Shown: positions 27,972 through 36,108, counted from the first letter of the stretch. The stretch: DNA of 64,000 nucleotides from DASSQJ01 sp963773655 (GCA_963773655.1 CAVZBX010000001.1:930001-994000), one strand, 5' to 3'. The notes: generated by a model not told the origin, from the sequence alone. Translations and numbers: made by a program.

Positions 27972-29540
27972 TCAGGCGAGCGGGACGGACTGGCCGGACT
28001 GGACGTAGGCGTGCTCGTGGGCCAGCAGCCCGACCAGTGCGGGGAGGGCCAGCCACGCCGTGGCCGGCACGGCGACCGGTGCGAGCAGGGCGAGGGCCAC
28101 GAGCACGACACCGGTCCAGAAGAACGGCGCGTACCTGCCGTGGGTCATCGTGTGGGCGGCGAGCCGGGCGTGCGCGGTGGGGTGCGCCACGGTGGCCTCG
28201 CCCGCGACGAACAGCAGGTGCACCGCCGCCGACCCGGCCACGGTCCACGCGAGCGGGGCGACCGCGTCCTCGGACCAGAGCATCGCGAACGGGACGAGGG
28301 CCGCGGCTCCGGCGAGCACCGCCTGGACCACGAGGTGCGGCGCGAGCAGCGGGCTCTGCCAGAGGTCGCGGGCCTTGGCCTGGGCGAAGAGGTACGCGGT
28401 GTAGACGGCGGTGCCGACGGCCAGCGGCAGGCCCGCGACGGCGGCGACGGTGCGCAGGCCGTCCCAGCCGAAGAGGCTGGCCGCGACGTGCAGCGCCAGC
28501 ACCGCGGCGTAGCCGGAGAGGATGATCCCGCCGCGCACCAGCCACGAGCGCCACTGGGGACGGGTGAGGATGTAGACGAAGCGCTTCGGGTGCTCGAGGT
28601 CGGCGATGAGCACGACCGCGGTGAGGGCGAGGAAGACCGCCGAGACGACCGGAGCCACCCAGGTCCAGAGGACGTCGTCCCCCTCGAGCTGCCCGGTCAT
28701 GAGCAGGAGCAGGGCGACGAGCCAGGCGCCGGCGCCGATGCCCTTGGTCCACGTGTAGAGGCTGACCCGCCAGTCCCACGGCGCGGTGTGCTTGACGTCG
28801 TAGTTGAGGATGGCGGCCGCGCTGCTGTTCGCGCCGTCGGGGTCCGGGTTGCCCGACTCCACGACGTGCGACCCCCGCGGCTTCTCGGCCCAGGCGTAGG
28901 TGTCGCCCGTGGGAGCGGCGGCGGCGAGCGGGTCGAGGGTGGCCTGCGTGGCGCCCTTGTAGAACAGCTTCGGGCGGGTCGCCTTCTCGGGCCGGCGGAC
29001 CGCCACCGGCTGGCGGTTCACGATCTTGGCGACCTCGCTCTCGGGGTCGTTCACGTCGCCGACCATGATCGCGCCGGTGGGGCACACCGTGACGCATGCC
29101 GGCTCGAGGCCGACGTCGAGGCGGTGGGCGCAGAAGTTGCACTTCTCCGCGCAGTGGTCCTCCGGGTTGATGAAGATCGCGTCGTAGGGGCACGCCGCCA
29201 TGCAGGCCTTGCAGCCGATGCAGGAGTCCTTGGCGAAGTCGACGATGCCGTCCGGCCGGATGTGCATCGCCGCGGTCGGGCACGCGGCGACGCACGGGGC
29301 GTCGACGCACTGGTTGCACCGCGTCACCTGGAAGGCCCGGCGCGCCTGCGGGAAGGTGCCGACGTCGACGCTCTTGACGTAGGTGCGGGTCACCCCGACC
29401 GGCACGTCGTTCTCGGACTTGCAGGCGGTGGTACAGGCGTGGCAGCCGATGCACTTGGTCTGGTCGATGACCTTTGCCATCCGCGGCTGGGGGCCGTCCC
29501 CGCCTCGGAGCCCCGGGGTGGGCAGGTTGACTGCGGTCAT
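27972..29540 (-). CDS. Fused four-cluster ferredoxin and NrfD/PsrC membrane subunit
   Basis: One 522-residue chain joins two normally separate subunits. Residues about 20-165 hold four 4Fe-4S motifs: CIGCHACTTAC, CNQCVDAPCVAAC, CIGCKACMAAC and CNFC...CVTVC. After a linker rich in Pro and Ala, residues about 255-515 form eight or so transmembrane helices of the NrfD/PsrC/SoeC type (TKGIGAGAWLVALLLL, LIADLEHPKRFVYILTRPQ, RGGIILSGYAAVLAL). It would relay electrons between the Mo subunit and the quinone pool. GGAGG lies 7 nt before ATG 29,540. It follows arsR by 13 bp and precedes the Mo gene by 13 bp. Confidence 0.92.
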   Translation of the reverse strand: MTAVNLPTPGLRGGDGPQPRMAKVIDQTKCIGCHACTTACKSENDVPVGVTRTYVKSVDVGTFPQARRAFQVTRCNQCVDAPCVAACPTAAMHIRPDGIVDFAKDSCIGCKACMAACPYDAIFINPEDHCAEKCNFCAHRLDVGLEPACVTVCPTGAIMVGDVNDPESEVAKIVNRQPVAVRRPEKATRPKLFYKGATQATLDPLAAAAPTGDTYAWAEKPRGSHVVESGNPDPDGANSSAAAILNYDVKHTAPWDWRVSLYTWTKGIGAGAWLVALLLLMTGQLEGDDVLWTWVAPVVSAVFLALTAVVLIADLEHPKRFVYILTRPQWRSWLVRGGIILSGYAAVLALHVAASLFGWDGLRTVAAVAGLPLAVGTAVYTAYLFAQAKARDLWQSPLLAPHLVVQAVLAGAAALVPFAMLWSEDAVAPLAWTVAGSAAVHLLFVAGEATVAHPTAHARLAAHTMTHGRYAPFFWTGVVLVALALLAPVAVPATAWLALPALVGLLAHEHAYVQSGQSVPLA

Positions 29541-29553
29541 GCAGGGGCCTCCA

Positions 29554-29892
29554 TCAGCTCACGGTGGCGTCGGACAGGGGGGAGGTGGATGCCTCGGGGG
29601 CGATGTCGAGGCTGGCGCACACGATGTCGCAGAGCTGCGAGATCGCCGGCTCGGTGATGCGGTAGACCACGGTGCGCCCCACCTTGTGGCGGGAGACGAC
29701 ACCGCCCGTGGCGAGGCGTCCGAGGTGCTGGGAGGCGTTGGCCACGGAGATGCCGGCCGCCTCGGCCAGAGCGCTGACCGTGGACTCCCCCGAGTCGTGG
29801 AGCTCCTTGAGCACGCGCAGCCGGGTGGCGTCGCCGAGGAGGGCGAAGCGTCTCGCGACCTCTTCGAGGGCCTCCGTCGGCACTCTCACCAT
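29554..29892 (-). CDS. ArsR family regulator of the sulfur module
   Basis: The winged-helix protein (112 residues from ATG 29,892; 116 from ATG 29,904) has the ArsR HTH VSALAEAAGISVANASQHLGRLATGGVVSRHKVGRTVVY. Two cysteines in the last helix (QLCDIVCASLD, CxxxC) are the only Cys residues and could sense persulfide, oxidants or metal. The ELCVCDL metal motif of classic ArsR/CadC is absent. A TTGAAC-17-TATGGT promoter ends 7 nt before ATG 29,892, which supports that start and a leaderless message. It is the first gene of the operon with the Fe-S/NrfD, Mo, TorD, DsrE2 and TusA genes. Confidence 0.88.
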   Translation of the reverse strand: MVRVPTEALEEVARRFALLGDATRLRVLKELHDSGESTVSALAEAAGISVANASQHLGRLATGGVVSRHKVGRTVVYRITEPAISQLCDIVCASLDIAPEASTSPLSDATVS

Positions 29893-29899
29893 GGTCAGA

Positions 29900-29928
29900 A
29901 CCATAGGTGATGTGGTTCACTCGTTCAA
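29900..29928 (-). promoter_or_regulatory. Promoter of the arsR-sulfur operon
   Basis: On the reverse strand TTGAAC (complement of 29,923-29,928) and TATGGT (complement of 29,900-29,905) are spaced exactly 17 bp. The -35 box forms half of the palindromic core next to it, so a bound repressor would block RNA polymerase. Confidence 0.65.
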
Positions 29929-29941
29929 TTGAACGAGCGAA
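29916..29941. promoter_or_regulatory. Palindromic operator between arsR and the persulfide dioxygenase gene
   Basis: The core CTCGTTCAATTGAACGAG at 29,920-29,937 is a perfect 18-bp palindrome. It extends to 26 bp (TTC and GAA at the outer ends) with a single mismatched pair at 29,919/29,938. It lies between two divergent transcription units, one of which starts with an ArsR regulator. Binding by that ArsR is inferred. A weak forward promoter TTCACT-17-GAATGT (29,916-29,944) overlaps it. Confidence 0.7.
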
Positions 29942-30043
29942 TGTTTTTTTTCGCCCGGTCGACCACCCACCGGCGGCGGGCCGGCGTCGGTCCTCCCGTC
30001 GGCGGCCCACCGGAACCAGCGGCGAGCAAAGGAGCTCCACCCC

Positions 30044-31429
30044 ATGGACATCGAGGTATTCGTCACCCCCGGTCTCGGCGACAACAGCTTCCTGCTGACC
30101 TCCGGCGACGAGGCGGTCCTCGTCGACCCCCAGCGCGACGCCTGGCGCTTCCTCGAGGCGGCGGGCGCACGGAAGGCGCGGGTGCGGGCCGTTCTCGAGA
30201 CCCACGTGCACAACGACTACGTCTCCGGCGCCCACGAGGTCCGGGAGGCCCACGGCGCGACGCTGTACCTGCCGGCCGACGGCGGCTACGAGTTCGACCA
30301 CGTCGGCTCCCGTGAGGGTGAGGAGCTGCGGGTCGGCGACCTGCGACTCGTCGCCATCGACACGCCGGGCCACACGTTCGAGCACATCGCCTGGCTGGTC
30401 TACGAGGGCGACGCCGAGGAGCCCGCGGCCGTCTTCAGCGGCGGCTCGCTCCTCGTCGGGAGCGCCGGGCGCACCGACCTGCTCGGCCCCGACCACACCG
30501 CGGCGTTGACGAAGCACCAGTGGGAGACCGTCCAGCGGCTCAAGGCGCTGCCCGCGAGCACCCAGCTGCTGCCCACCCACGGCGCCGGCAGCTTCTGCGT
30601 GTCCTCGATGCCGTCGACGTCCCGGACGAGCACCCTGGGCGCCGAGCTCCGGGCCAACGACATGGTCCTCGCGACCTCCCCGGCGGAGTTCGAGGAGGAG
30701 CTGACCGGCGAGCTCATGGCCTACCCGGCGTACTACCCGTACATGGCACCCCTCAACCGCACGGGGGTGCCGGTGCTCCGCCGGACTCCCGACCTCCCCC
30801 TCCTCGGTGTCGCGGACTTCGCCGCCGTCCGGGACACCGGCGTCACCGTGGTCGACGCCCGGGGCCGGGACGAGTTCGCCGCCGCCCACCTCCCCGGTTC
30901 GCTCAACATCGAGCTCAACTCCGGCTTCGGCAGCTACGTCGGCTGGATCCTCGAGTTCGGCTCACCCGTGCTGCTCGTCCTCCCCGAGGTCGAGGGCGCC
31001 GCGGCGGACGCCGCCACCCAGCTGCTGCGGATCGGCTGGCCGATGCCGCAGGGGGTGCTCGACGGCGGGGTCGAGGCCTGGGCGGCCGCCGGTCAGCCGA
31101 CCCGCTCCTACGCGACCGCGGGGCCGCGCGAGCTCTGCGACGCCCTGTCCGAGGATCCCGCGCCCCAGGTGCTCGACGTCCGACAGCCGCTGGAGTGGAA
31201 GTGGGGCACCATCCCGGACAGCACGACGCTCTTCGTGTCCGACCTGCCCGGCCGCGAGGCCGAGGTGGACCCGGACTCGCCGGTGTACATCATCTGCTCC
31301 AACGGCCACCGAGCCGCCATCGCCGCGAGCCTGCTCGACGCCACCGGCCACCAGCCGGTGCTGGTCGGCGAGGGGGGCGTCGGCGAGGTGCTCCGGATGT
31401 GCCGCGAGCGCCGGGCCGTCAGCGCGTGA
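30044..31429 (+). CDS. Persulfide dioxygenase-like MBL protein with two rhodanese domains
   Basis: The 461-residue protein joins an ETHE1/CstB-like metallo-beta-lactamase domain (about 1-245) to two rhodanese domains (about 255-350 and 360-460). The metal site reads ETHVHNDYVSG (HxHxD, with Tyr where the usual motif has His) and DTPGHTFEH. The segment FSGGSLLVGSAGRTDLLG has Gly where ETHE1 has a metal-binding Asp. The first rhodanese lacks a catalytic Cys (VLLVLPEVE); the second keeps it in YIICSNGHRAA. Persulfide dioxygenases turn GSSH-type persulfides into sulfite; in this organism mycothiol persulfide is plausible. AAAGGAG lies 9 nt before the ATG. Transcription is divergent from the sulfur operon. 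Confidence 0.87.
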   Translation: MDIEVFVTPGLGDNSFLLTSGDEAVLVDPQRDAWRFLEAAGARKARVRAVLETHVHNDYVSGAHEVREAHGATLYLPADGGYEFDHVGSREGEELRVGDLRLVAIDTPGHTFEHIAWLVYEGDAEEPAAVFSGGSLLVGSAGRTDLLGPDHTAALTKHQWETVQRLKALPASTQLLPTHGAGSFCVSSMPSTSRTSTLGAELRANDMVLATSPAEFEEELTGELMAYPAYYPYMAPLNRTGVPVLRRTPDLPLLGVADFAAVRDTGVTVVDARGRDEFAAAHLPGSLNIELNSGFGSYVGWILEFGSPVLLVLPEVEGAAADAATQLLRIGWPMPQGVLDGGVEAWAAAGQPTRSYATAGPRELCDALSEDPAPQVLDVRQPLEWKWGTIPDSTTLFVSDLPGREAEVDPDSPVYIICSNGHRAAIAASLLDATGHQPVLVGEGGVGEVLRMCRERRAVSA

Positions 31430-31435
31430 CGTCGG

Positions 31436-31471
31436 CGGGCCCGGGGCTACCGGCGGGTAGCCTCGGGCCCG
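31436..31471. terminator. Terminator overlapping the next promoter
   Basis: A 16-bp stem (31,436-31,451 and 31,456-31,471) with one G-T pair and a 4-nt loop follows the dioxygenase stop by 6 nt. Its second arm contains the TAGCCT box (31,458-31,463) of the next gene and ends on the first base of that gene's GTG. Confidence 0.65.
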
Positions 31472-31941
31472 TGCCCGACACCTACGCCCTCTACCGCCGG
31501 CTCGCCGCCCTGCCGTTCGGGCGGAGCGCCTTCTCGGTGCTCTTCGCCCGCAAGGCACCGTACTTCCGCACGGTGCGGCCGCACGTGCGCGAGGTGCGAC
31601 CCCACCGCGCCGAGGTGGTCGTGCCCAAGCGGCGCGCCGTCGAGAACCACATCGGCACGGTCCACGCGATCGCCGTCTGCAACGGGCTCGAGGCCGCGAT
31701 GGGCCTGCTCGCCGAGGCCACCACCCCGGCCGGCCACCGGTGGATCCCCAAGGCCATGCAGGTCTCCTACCTCGCCCGCTCGACCACGGACCTGCTCTGC
31801 GTGGCGGCCACCGACCCGCAGGACTGGCAGGTGGGCGCCGCGGGCGACGTGCCCGTGCGGGTGAGCGCGCTGCGCACCGACGGCACCGTCGTCGTCGAGG
31901 GGGTCATCACCGTCTACGTCAGCGAGCGGCCGGCCCGCTGA
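31471..31941 (+). CDS. DUF4442 hotdog-fold protein
   Basis: The 156-residue protein shows the DUF4442 hotdog pattern: YFRTVRPHVREVRPHRAEV, VPKRRAVENHIGTVHAIAVCNGLEAAMG, and KAMQVSYLARSTTDL. Relatives are thioesterase-like, but the acyl substrate is unknown. A TAGCCT box ends 7 nt before the GTG start and no ribosome binding site is seen. It sits between the sulfur module and the convergent phosphatase gene. Confidence 0.85.
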   Translation: MPDTYALYRRLAALPFGRSAFSVLFARKAPYFRTVRPHVREVRPHRAEVVVPKRRAVENHIGTVHAIAVCNGLEAAMGLLAEATTPAGHRWIPKAMQVSYLARSTTDLLCVAATDPQDWQVGAAGDVPVRVSALRTDGTVVVEGVITVYVSERPAR

Positions 31942-31954
31942 CGTCCCCGCGTGC

Positions 31955-32744
31955 TCAGGTGGCGGGTGAGGCGGTCGCGGAGCCGGGCTCGACCTCGTCG
32001 TCGGACCAGCCCTGGCCCCGCAGCCACCCCGCGGGCGCCGCCCCACCGGTCGGCCACGGCGTCGAGCACCCGGGTGACGGTCTCGGCCCTGGGGCGTCTG
32101 GGCGTCGAGGTGCTCGTCGCGCAGCACGGGGCCGTAGGCGTCGCGCGGCAGCAGACGGCCGATGATGGCCTCGATCCGCTCCGCGCTCAGCACGTAGTCG
32201 GCGACGATCTCCTCGCGCGGCACCCCCGCGACCTCGAGGGCGAGCGCCACCACGGTGCCGGTGCGGTCCTTGCCGGCGGCGCAGTGCACGACGACGGCGC
32301 CCTCGGCGCCGGCGACGACGCGCAGGGCCGCCGAGACCGAGTCGGGGCGCTTGTCGAGGTAGCCGAGGTAGTGCTGCGCCCAGAAGGTGTGGTCCTTCGG
32401 TGTCCGGTCGCCCGGCCCGCGCAGGAGCAGCGCGTGGCGGGCGACCTCGTCCGCGGATCGGGCCCCTTCTCCACGGCGAGCGAGTGGTGGTGGTGGGCCA
32501 GTCGCTCGACCCGCCGCAGCGGTCCGGGACCCTCGAGGTGGAGCTCGGTGTCGGAGCGGAGGTCGACGACGTCGGTGACCCCCAGCTCGTCGACGAGCCG
32601 GGAGATGTCGGCGCCGGTGAGGTCCTGGAGGTTGTCGGAGCGGATCAGCCGGCCGCTGACGGTCAGGCCGCCGTCGGCGGTGGGCAGCCCGCCGACGTCG
32701 CGCATGTTGGCGAGGCCGTCGAGGTCGATCCAGCGGTCGGTCAC
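31955..32744 (-). CDS. Tyrosine-protein phosphatase, frameshifted at least twice
   Basis: From a GTG at 32,744 the product reads DRWIDLDGLANMRDVGG, GRLIRSDNLQDLTG and VTDVVDLRSDTELH, as in the actinobacterial Tyr_phosphatase3 family. Near 32,457-32,463 the frame changes and continues ARSADEVARHALLLRGPGDR through the active-site loop VVHCAAGKDRTG (CX5R). A second shift near 32,095 restores AETVTRVLDAVADRWGG, and a third near 32,035 restores AGWLRGQGWSDDEVEPG. The full product would be about 262 residues. A TACCAT box ends 6 nt before the GTG. The enzyme would remove phosphate from protein tyrosine or phosphoinositide-like substrates. Confidence 0.72.
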
Positions 32745-32804
32745 CGCGTCATGGTAGGTCGGCCGCATGGCCCGCGTGGAACCGGCGGGTGACACGATGG
32801 CGGC

Positions 32805-34026
32805 GTGCCCCGACTGCCCGACGGCGAGCCCGCGCCCGAGTCCGGCGCCCTGCCCGACGACGCGCTCGCGACCCTCGGTGGGCGCCGCTTCGGGCTCTAC
32901 CTGCACGTGCCCTTCTGCTCGGTGCGCTGCGGCTACTGCGACTTCAACACGTACACGCTCGACCGAGCTCGGGCCGGGGGCCTCGACGTCCGACTTCGCG
33001 GCCACCGCGCTCGCCGAGCTCGACCTGGCCCGGCGCGTGCTCGGCGACCGGGCGCCCGCGGTCGACACGGTGTTCGTGGGCGGCGGCACCCCGACCCTGC
33101 TGCCGACCACCGACCTGGTCCGCCTGCTCGACGGCGCCCGCGACCGGTTCGGACTGGCCCCGGGCGCCGAGGTCACCACGGAGGCCAACCCCGACTCGGT
33201 GACGCCGGGCGACCTCGAGGCCCTTGCCGCCGGCGGCTTCACCCGGGTCAGCCTCGGGATGCAGTCGGCCGTGCCGCACGTCCTCGCCACGCTCGACCGC
33301 ACCCACGACCCGGCGCGGGTCGGCTCGGCGGTGCGTGCCGCCCGGGCCGCGGGCCTCGGCACGAGCGTCGACCTCATCTACGGCACGCCCGGCGAGAGCC
33401 TCGAGGACTGGCGCACCAGCCTGGAGGCGGCGGTGGCCCTCGAGCCCGACCACGTCTCGGCGTACGCCCTCGTCGTCGAGGAGGGCACCCGGATGGCCGC
33501 CGCGGTGCGCCGGGGGGAACTGCCTGAGCCCGACGGCGACGACGAGGCGGACAAGTACGAGCTCGCGGACGAGGTGCTCGGCGCCGCCGGCTACCACTGG
33601 TACGAGGTGAGCAACTGGGCGCGCACGGACGCCGACCGTTGCCGGCACAACGAGGGGTACTGGCGCGGGGACGCGTGGTGGGGCGCCGGCCCGGGCGCGC
33701 ACAGCCACGTCGGCGGCGTGCGCTGGTGGAACGTCAAGCACCCGCGGGCCTACGCGGCCCGGCTCGGCGTCGGTGCGTCACCGGCCGCCGGGCGCGAGCG
33801 GCTGACGCCGGAGCAGCGGCACGACGAGGAGGTCCTGCTCGGCCTCCGGCTGCGCGAGGGCCTGGCCCTGGGCCGGCTCGGGGACGAGGGGCGCTCGGCG
33901 GTCGCGGGGCTGGTGGCCGACGGGCTCCTCGACGGTGCGGCGGCGGTGCGCGACCGGCGTGCCGTGCTCACCCTGCGTGGGCGACTGCTCGCCGACACGG
34001 CCGTGCGCCGGCTGCTCGGCCTCTGA
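32805..34026 (+). CDS. hemW: Radical-SAM coproporphyrinogen oxidase-like / heme chaperone HemW, frameshifted near 32,963
   Basis: The N-terminus has the radical-SAM motif VPFCSVRCGYCDFNTYTL (CxxxCxxC). Directly after this the frame is off by one base at GACCGAG (about 32,961-32,966); an inserted C would explain it. The other frame continues ELGPGASTSDFAATALAELDL, then FVGGGTPTLL, SLGMQSAVPHVL, SVDLIYGTPGES, and a C-terminal HemN domain (EEVLLGLRLREGLALG). The repaired product would be about 406 residues, normal for HemW. A CACGAT box ends 6 nt before the GTG start. Confidence 0.82.
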
Positions 34027-34068
34027 GGCCGGCAGCCGGCGCACGCCGGGGGGGTCAGCGGACGGACG

Positions 34069-34762
34069 TCAGCGGACGAACTTCGGGGTGAGCGGCGGGT
34101 CCCACCACTCGCCGTTGTTCGCCTTGACGATGCCGATGATGTGCGTCACCAGGGCGTAGATCCCGACGGCGATCCACAGCGGGATGGCGATGATGAGGCC
34201 CACCACGGTGATCGCCAGGACGAAACCCACGAGCACGCCGATGATCGTCGTGATCTGGATGTTCAGCGCGTTCGCGGTGTTGGCCCGGATGTACGGGCCG
34301 CGGTCGCGGTAGAGCAGGTACATGACGAGGGCGGCCACGAAGCCGAGGGTGCCGCCGCTCAGCACCAGCGCCCCGAGGGTGATCCCGTGCGTCGCCATGC
34401 TCCAGGTGCGCTCCTCCTGCGGCGACATCGCGTTGGGCCCGGCGGGGAGCGCGGACGGGGCCTGCTGCTGGCCGTACACCTGCTGGGCGGGGGGCGGCGG
34501 CGGTGCCGCGGCGCCGGGGCCCGCCTCGGGTGCCGGCGGGGCGTCCGGTGCCGGGGGCCTCCGGTGCCGGTGGAGCCTCCGGTGCCGGCGGGGCGTCCGG
34601 TGCCGGCGGGGCGTCGGGTGCGGGGGGAGCCTCGGCGGCCGGAGCCTCCGGCGCCGGCGGGGCGTCCGGTGGGGCGGCGGCGAGGCCGTCGTCGGCCGGG
34701 GCGTCGGGGGCCCGCGTGCCGTCCTCGTGGGGCTCGTCGGGACGGGGCGTGGTGTCGGTCAT
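34069..34762 (-). CDS. DUF4870 membrane protein with Pro/Ala repeat N-terminus, frameshifted near 34,553
   Basis: The N-terminal ~75 residues are a low-complexity acidic region with repeats of PAPDAPPAPEA. After a frame change in a G-rich repeat near 34,550 the sequence becomes VYGQQQAPSALPAGPNAMSPQEERTWSM (in two blocks) and then the DUF4870 domain. That domain has GPYIRANTANALNIQITTII, several transmembrane helices and NNGEWWDPPLTPKFVR at the end. The function of DUF4870 proteins is unknown. GGAGGA lies 8 nt before the ATG at 34,762. Confidence 0.78.
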
Positions 34763-34909
34763 GGGGTGGTTCCTCCTGTCGTCTGCCTCCATCAAACACC
34801 GGAACCGGCCGTGGTTCACGCGCTTCAGGGGCGCGTCGGGGTCGCAGCCGGGGTCCGGTCAGGGTCGACCCCGAGCCGGTGTCGGTGCCCGGCGGCACAC
34901 TGCTGTGTC

Positions 34910-35215
34910 GTGGAGCTCATCGACAGGGTGCGGGCGCTGCTGCCAGGTGCCGAGGAGAAGCGGATGTTCGGGGGCGCCGGCTTCATGGTCGGCGGCGCGC
35001 TCGCGTGCTCCGTCGGCCGCCGCGGGTTGCTCGTGCGGGTCGCGCGGGACGAGCAGCAGAGCCTGGTGCGCCGGGCCGGGGTCGAACCGATGGTGATGGG
35101 TGGGAGGGCCAGCCGAGGGTGGGTGCACGTGGCGCCGTCCACGCTCGAGGACGACGACCTGCTCGCCGAGTGGGTGCACCGCGGCGTGGCCGCGGCCCGC
35201 GCCGCCGCCGGCTGA
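34910..35215 (+). CDS. TfoX N-terminal domain protein
   Basis: The 101-residue protein is a stand-alone TfoX/Sxy N-terminal domain: EKRMFGGAGFMVGGALACSV, LLVRVARDEQQSLV, PMVMGGRASRGWVHV. Full-length TfoX activates competence genes in other bacteria, but solitary N-domains such as this one have no proven role. A CACACT hexamer ends 8 nt before the GTG start. It converges with the DUF3097 gene. Confidence 0.87.
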   Translation: MELIDRVRALLPGAEEKRMFGGAGFMVGGALACSVGRRGLLVRVARDEQQSLVRRAGVEPMVMGGRASRGWVHVAPSTLEDDDLLAEWVHRGVAAARAAAG

Positions 35216-35232
35216 CCCAGGGTGCAGCCCGG

Positions 35233-36108
35233 TCAGCGGGGTGTGGTGACGAAGTCGATGAGCTCCTCGACCCGGCCGAGGAGCTCGGGCTCGAGGTCGG
35301 TCCAGGAGTCCACGGCGCCGAGCACCCGTCTCCACGCGGCGGCCAGGTCCGCCCGGTCGGCGTGCGGCCAGCCGAGGTGGGCGCAGATGCCGTGCTTCCA
35401 CGACGTGCCGCGCGGCACCACCGGCCACGCCTCCATCCCGAGCCGCTGCGGCTTCACCGACTGCCACACGTCGACGTAGGGGTGCCCGACGACGAGCACG
35501 TGGTCCGCCCAGGGGTGCAGGGCTCGCACCCCGTCGACGACCCGCGTCTCCTTGGAGCCCGGCACCAGGTGGTCGACGAGCACACCCATCCGGCGGTCGG
35601 GCCCCGGCGCGAACTCGTGGACCACGGCCGCGAGGTCGTCGACGCCGTCGAGCGCCTCGACCACGACGCCCTCCACGCGCAGGTCGGCACCCCACACCTT
35701 CTCGACGAGCTCGGCGTCGTGGCGGCCCTCGACGAAGATGCGCGAGCCGGCCGCGACCCGCGCGCGCTGCCCGTGGACCGCCCGGGAGCCGCTCGCGGTG
35801 CGCGCGGCCGCGGCCCGCGCGGCGTCCAGCCGTGCCGCCTCCGCCGCCCGGGGCGGCACGAGCGTCACCGGGCTGCCGTCGGCGAGGAACCCCGGCCCGA
35901 GGCGGAACCCCCGGGTGCGGCCGTGCCGGTCCTCGAGGTGGACCACGTGCACCCCGCCCGACTTCTCGACCCGCACCACGGCACCGCACCATCCGGTCTC
36001 GACGTCCTCGACGACCGTGCCCGGCTCGGCGGGGAGCTCGGTCGACCGACCGCGCCGCGGGCGCCGCCAGTCACCGCCCAGCACGTCCGCGCCATACCTG
36101 TCGACCAC
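35233..36108 (-). CDS. DUF3097 family protein
   Basis: The 291-residue protein starts VVDRYGADVLGGDWRRP and contains VHVVHLEDRHGRTRGFRLGPGFL, RIFVEGRHDAELVEKVWGADLR, VEALDGVDDL, VDHLVPGSKE and GHPYVDVWQSVKP. These are typical of the actinobacteria-specific DUF3097 family, which has a TOPRIM-like core (EGRHDAEL, VDHL). The function is unknown. A TAGCCT box ends 7 nt before GTG 36,108. It is divergent from hrcA, a conserved neighbourhood in actinobacteria. Confidence 0.9.
   Translation of the reverse strand: MVDRYGADVLGGDWRRPRRGRSTELPAEPGTVVEDVETGWCGAVVRVEKSGGVHVVHLEDRHGRTRGFRLGPGFLADGSPVTLVPPRAAEAARLDAARAAAARTASGSRAVHGQRARVAAGSRIFVEGRHDAELVEKVWGADLRVEGVVVEALDGVDDLAAVVHEFAPGPDRRMGVLVDHLVPGSKETRVVDGVRALHPWADHVLVVGHPYVDVWQSVKPQRLGMEAWPVVPRGTSWKHGICAHLGWPHADRADLAAAWRRVLGAVDSWTDLEPELLGRVEELIDFVTTPR

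Noticed and set aside
29944..29951. T8 run as a terminator tail
   Set aside because: The palindrome before it is an operator placed between divergent genes, no gene ends there, and the hairpin would have no loop.
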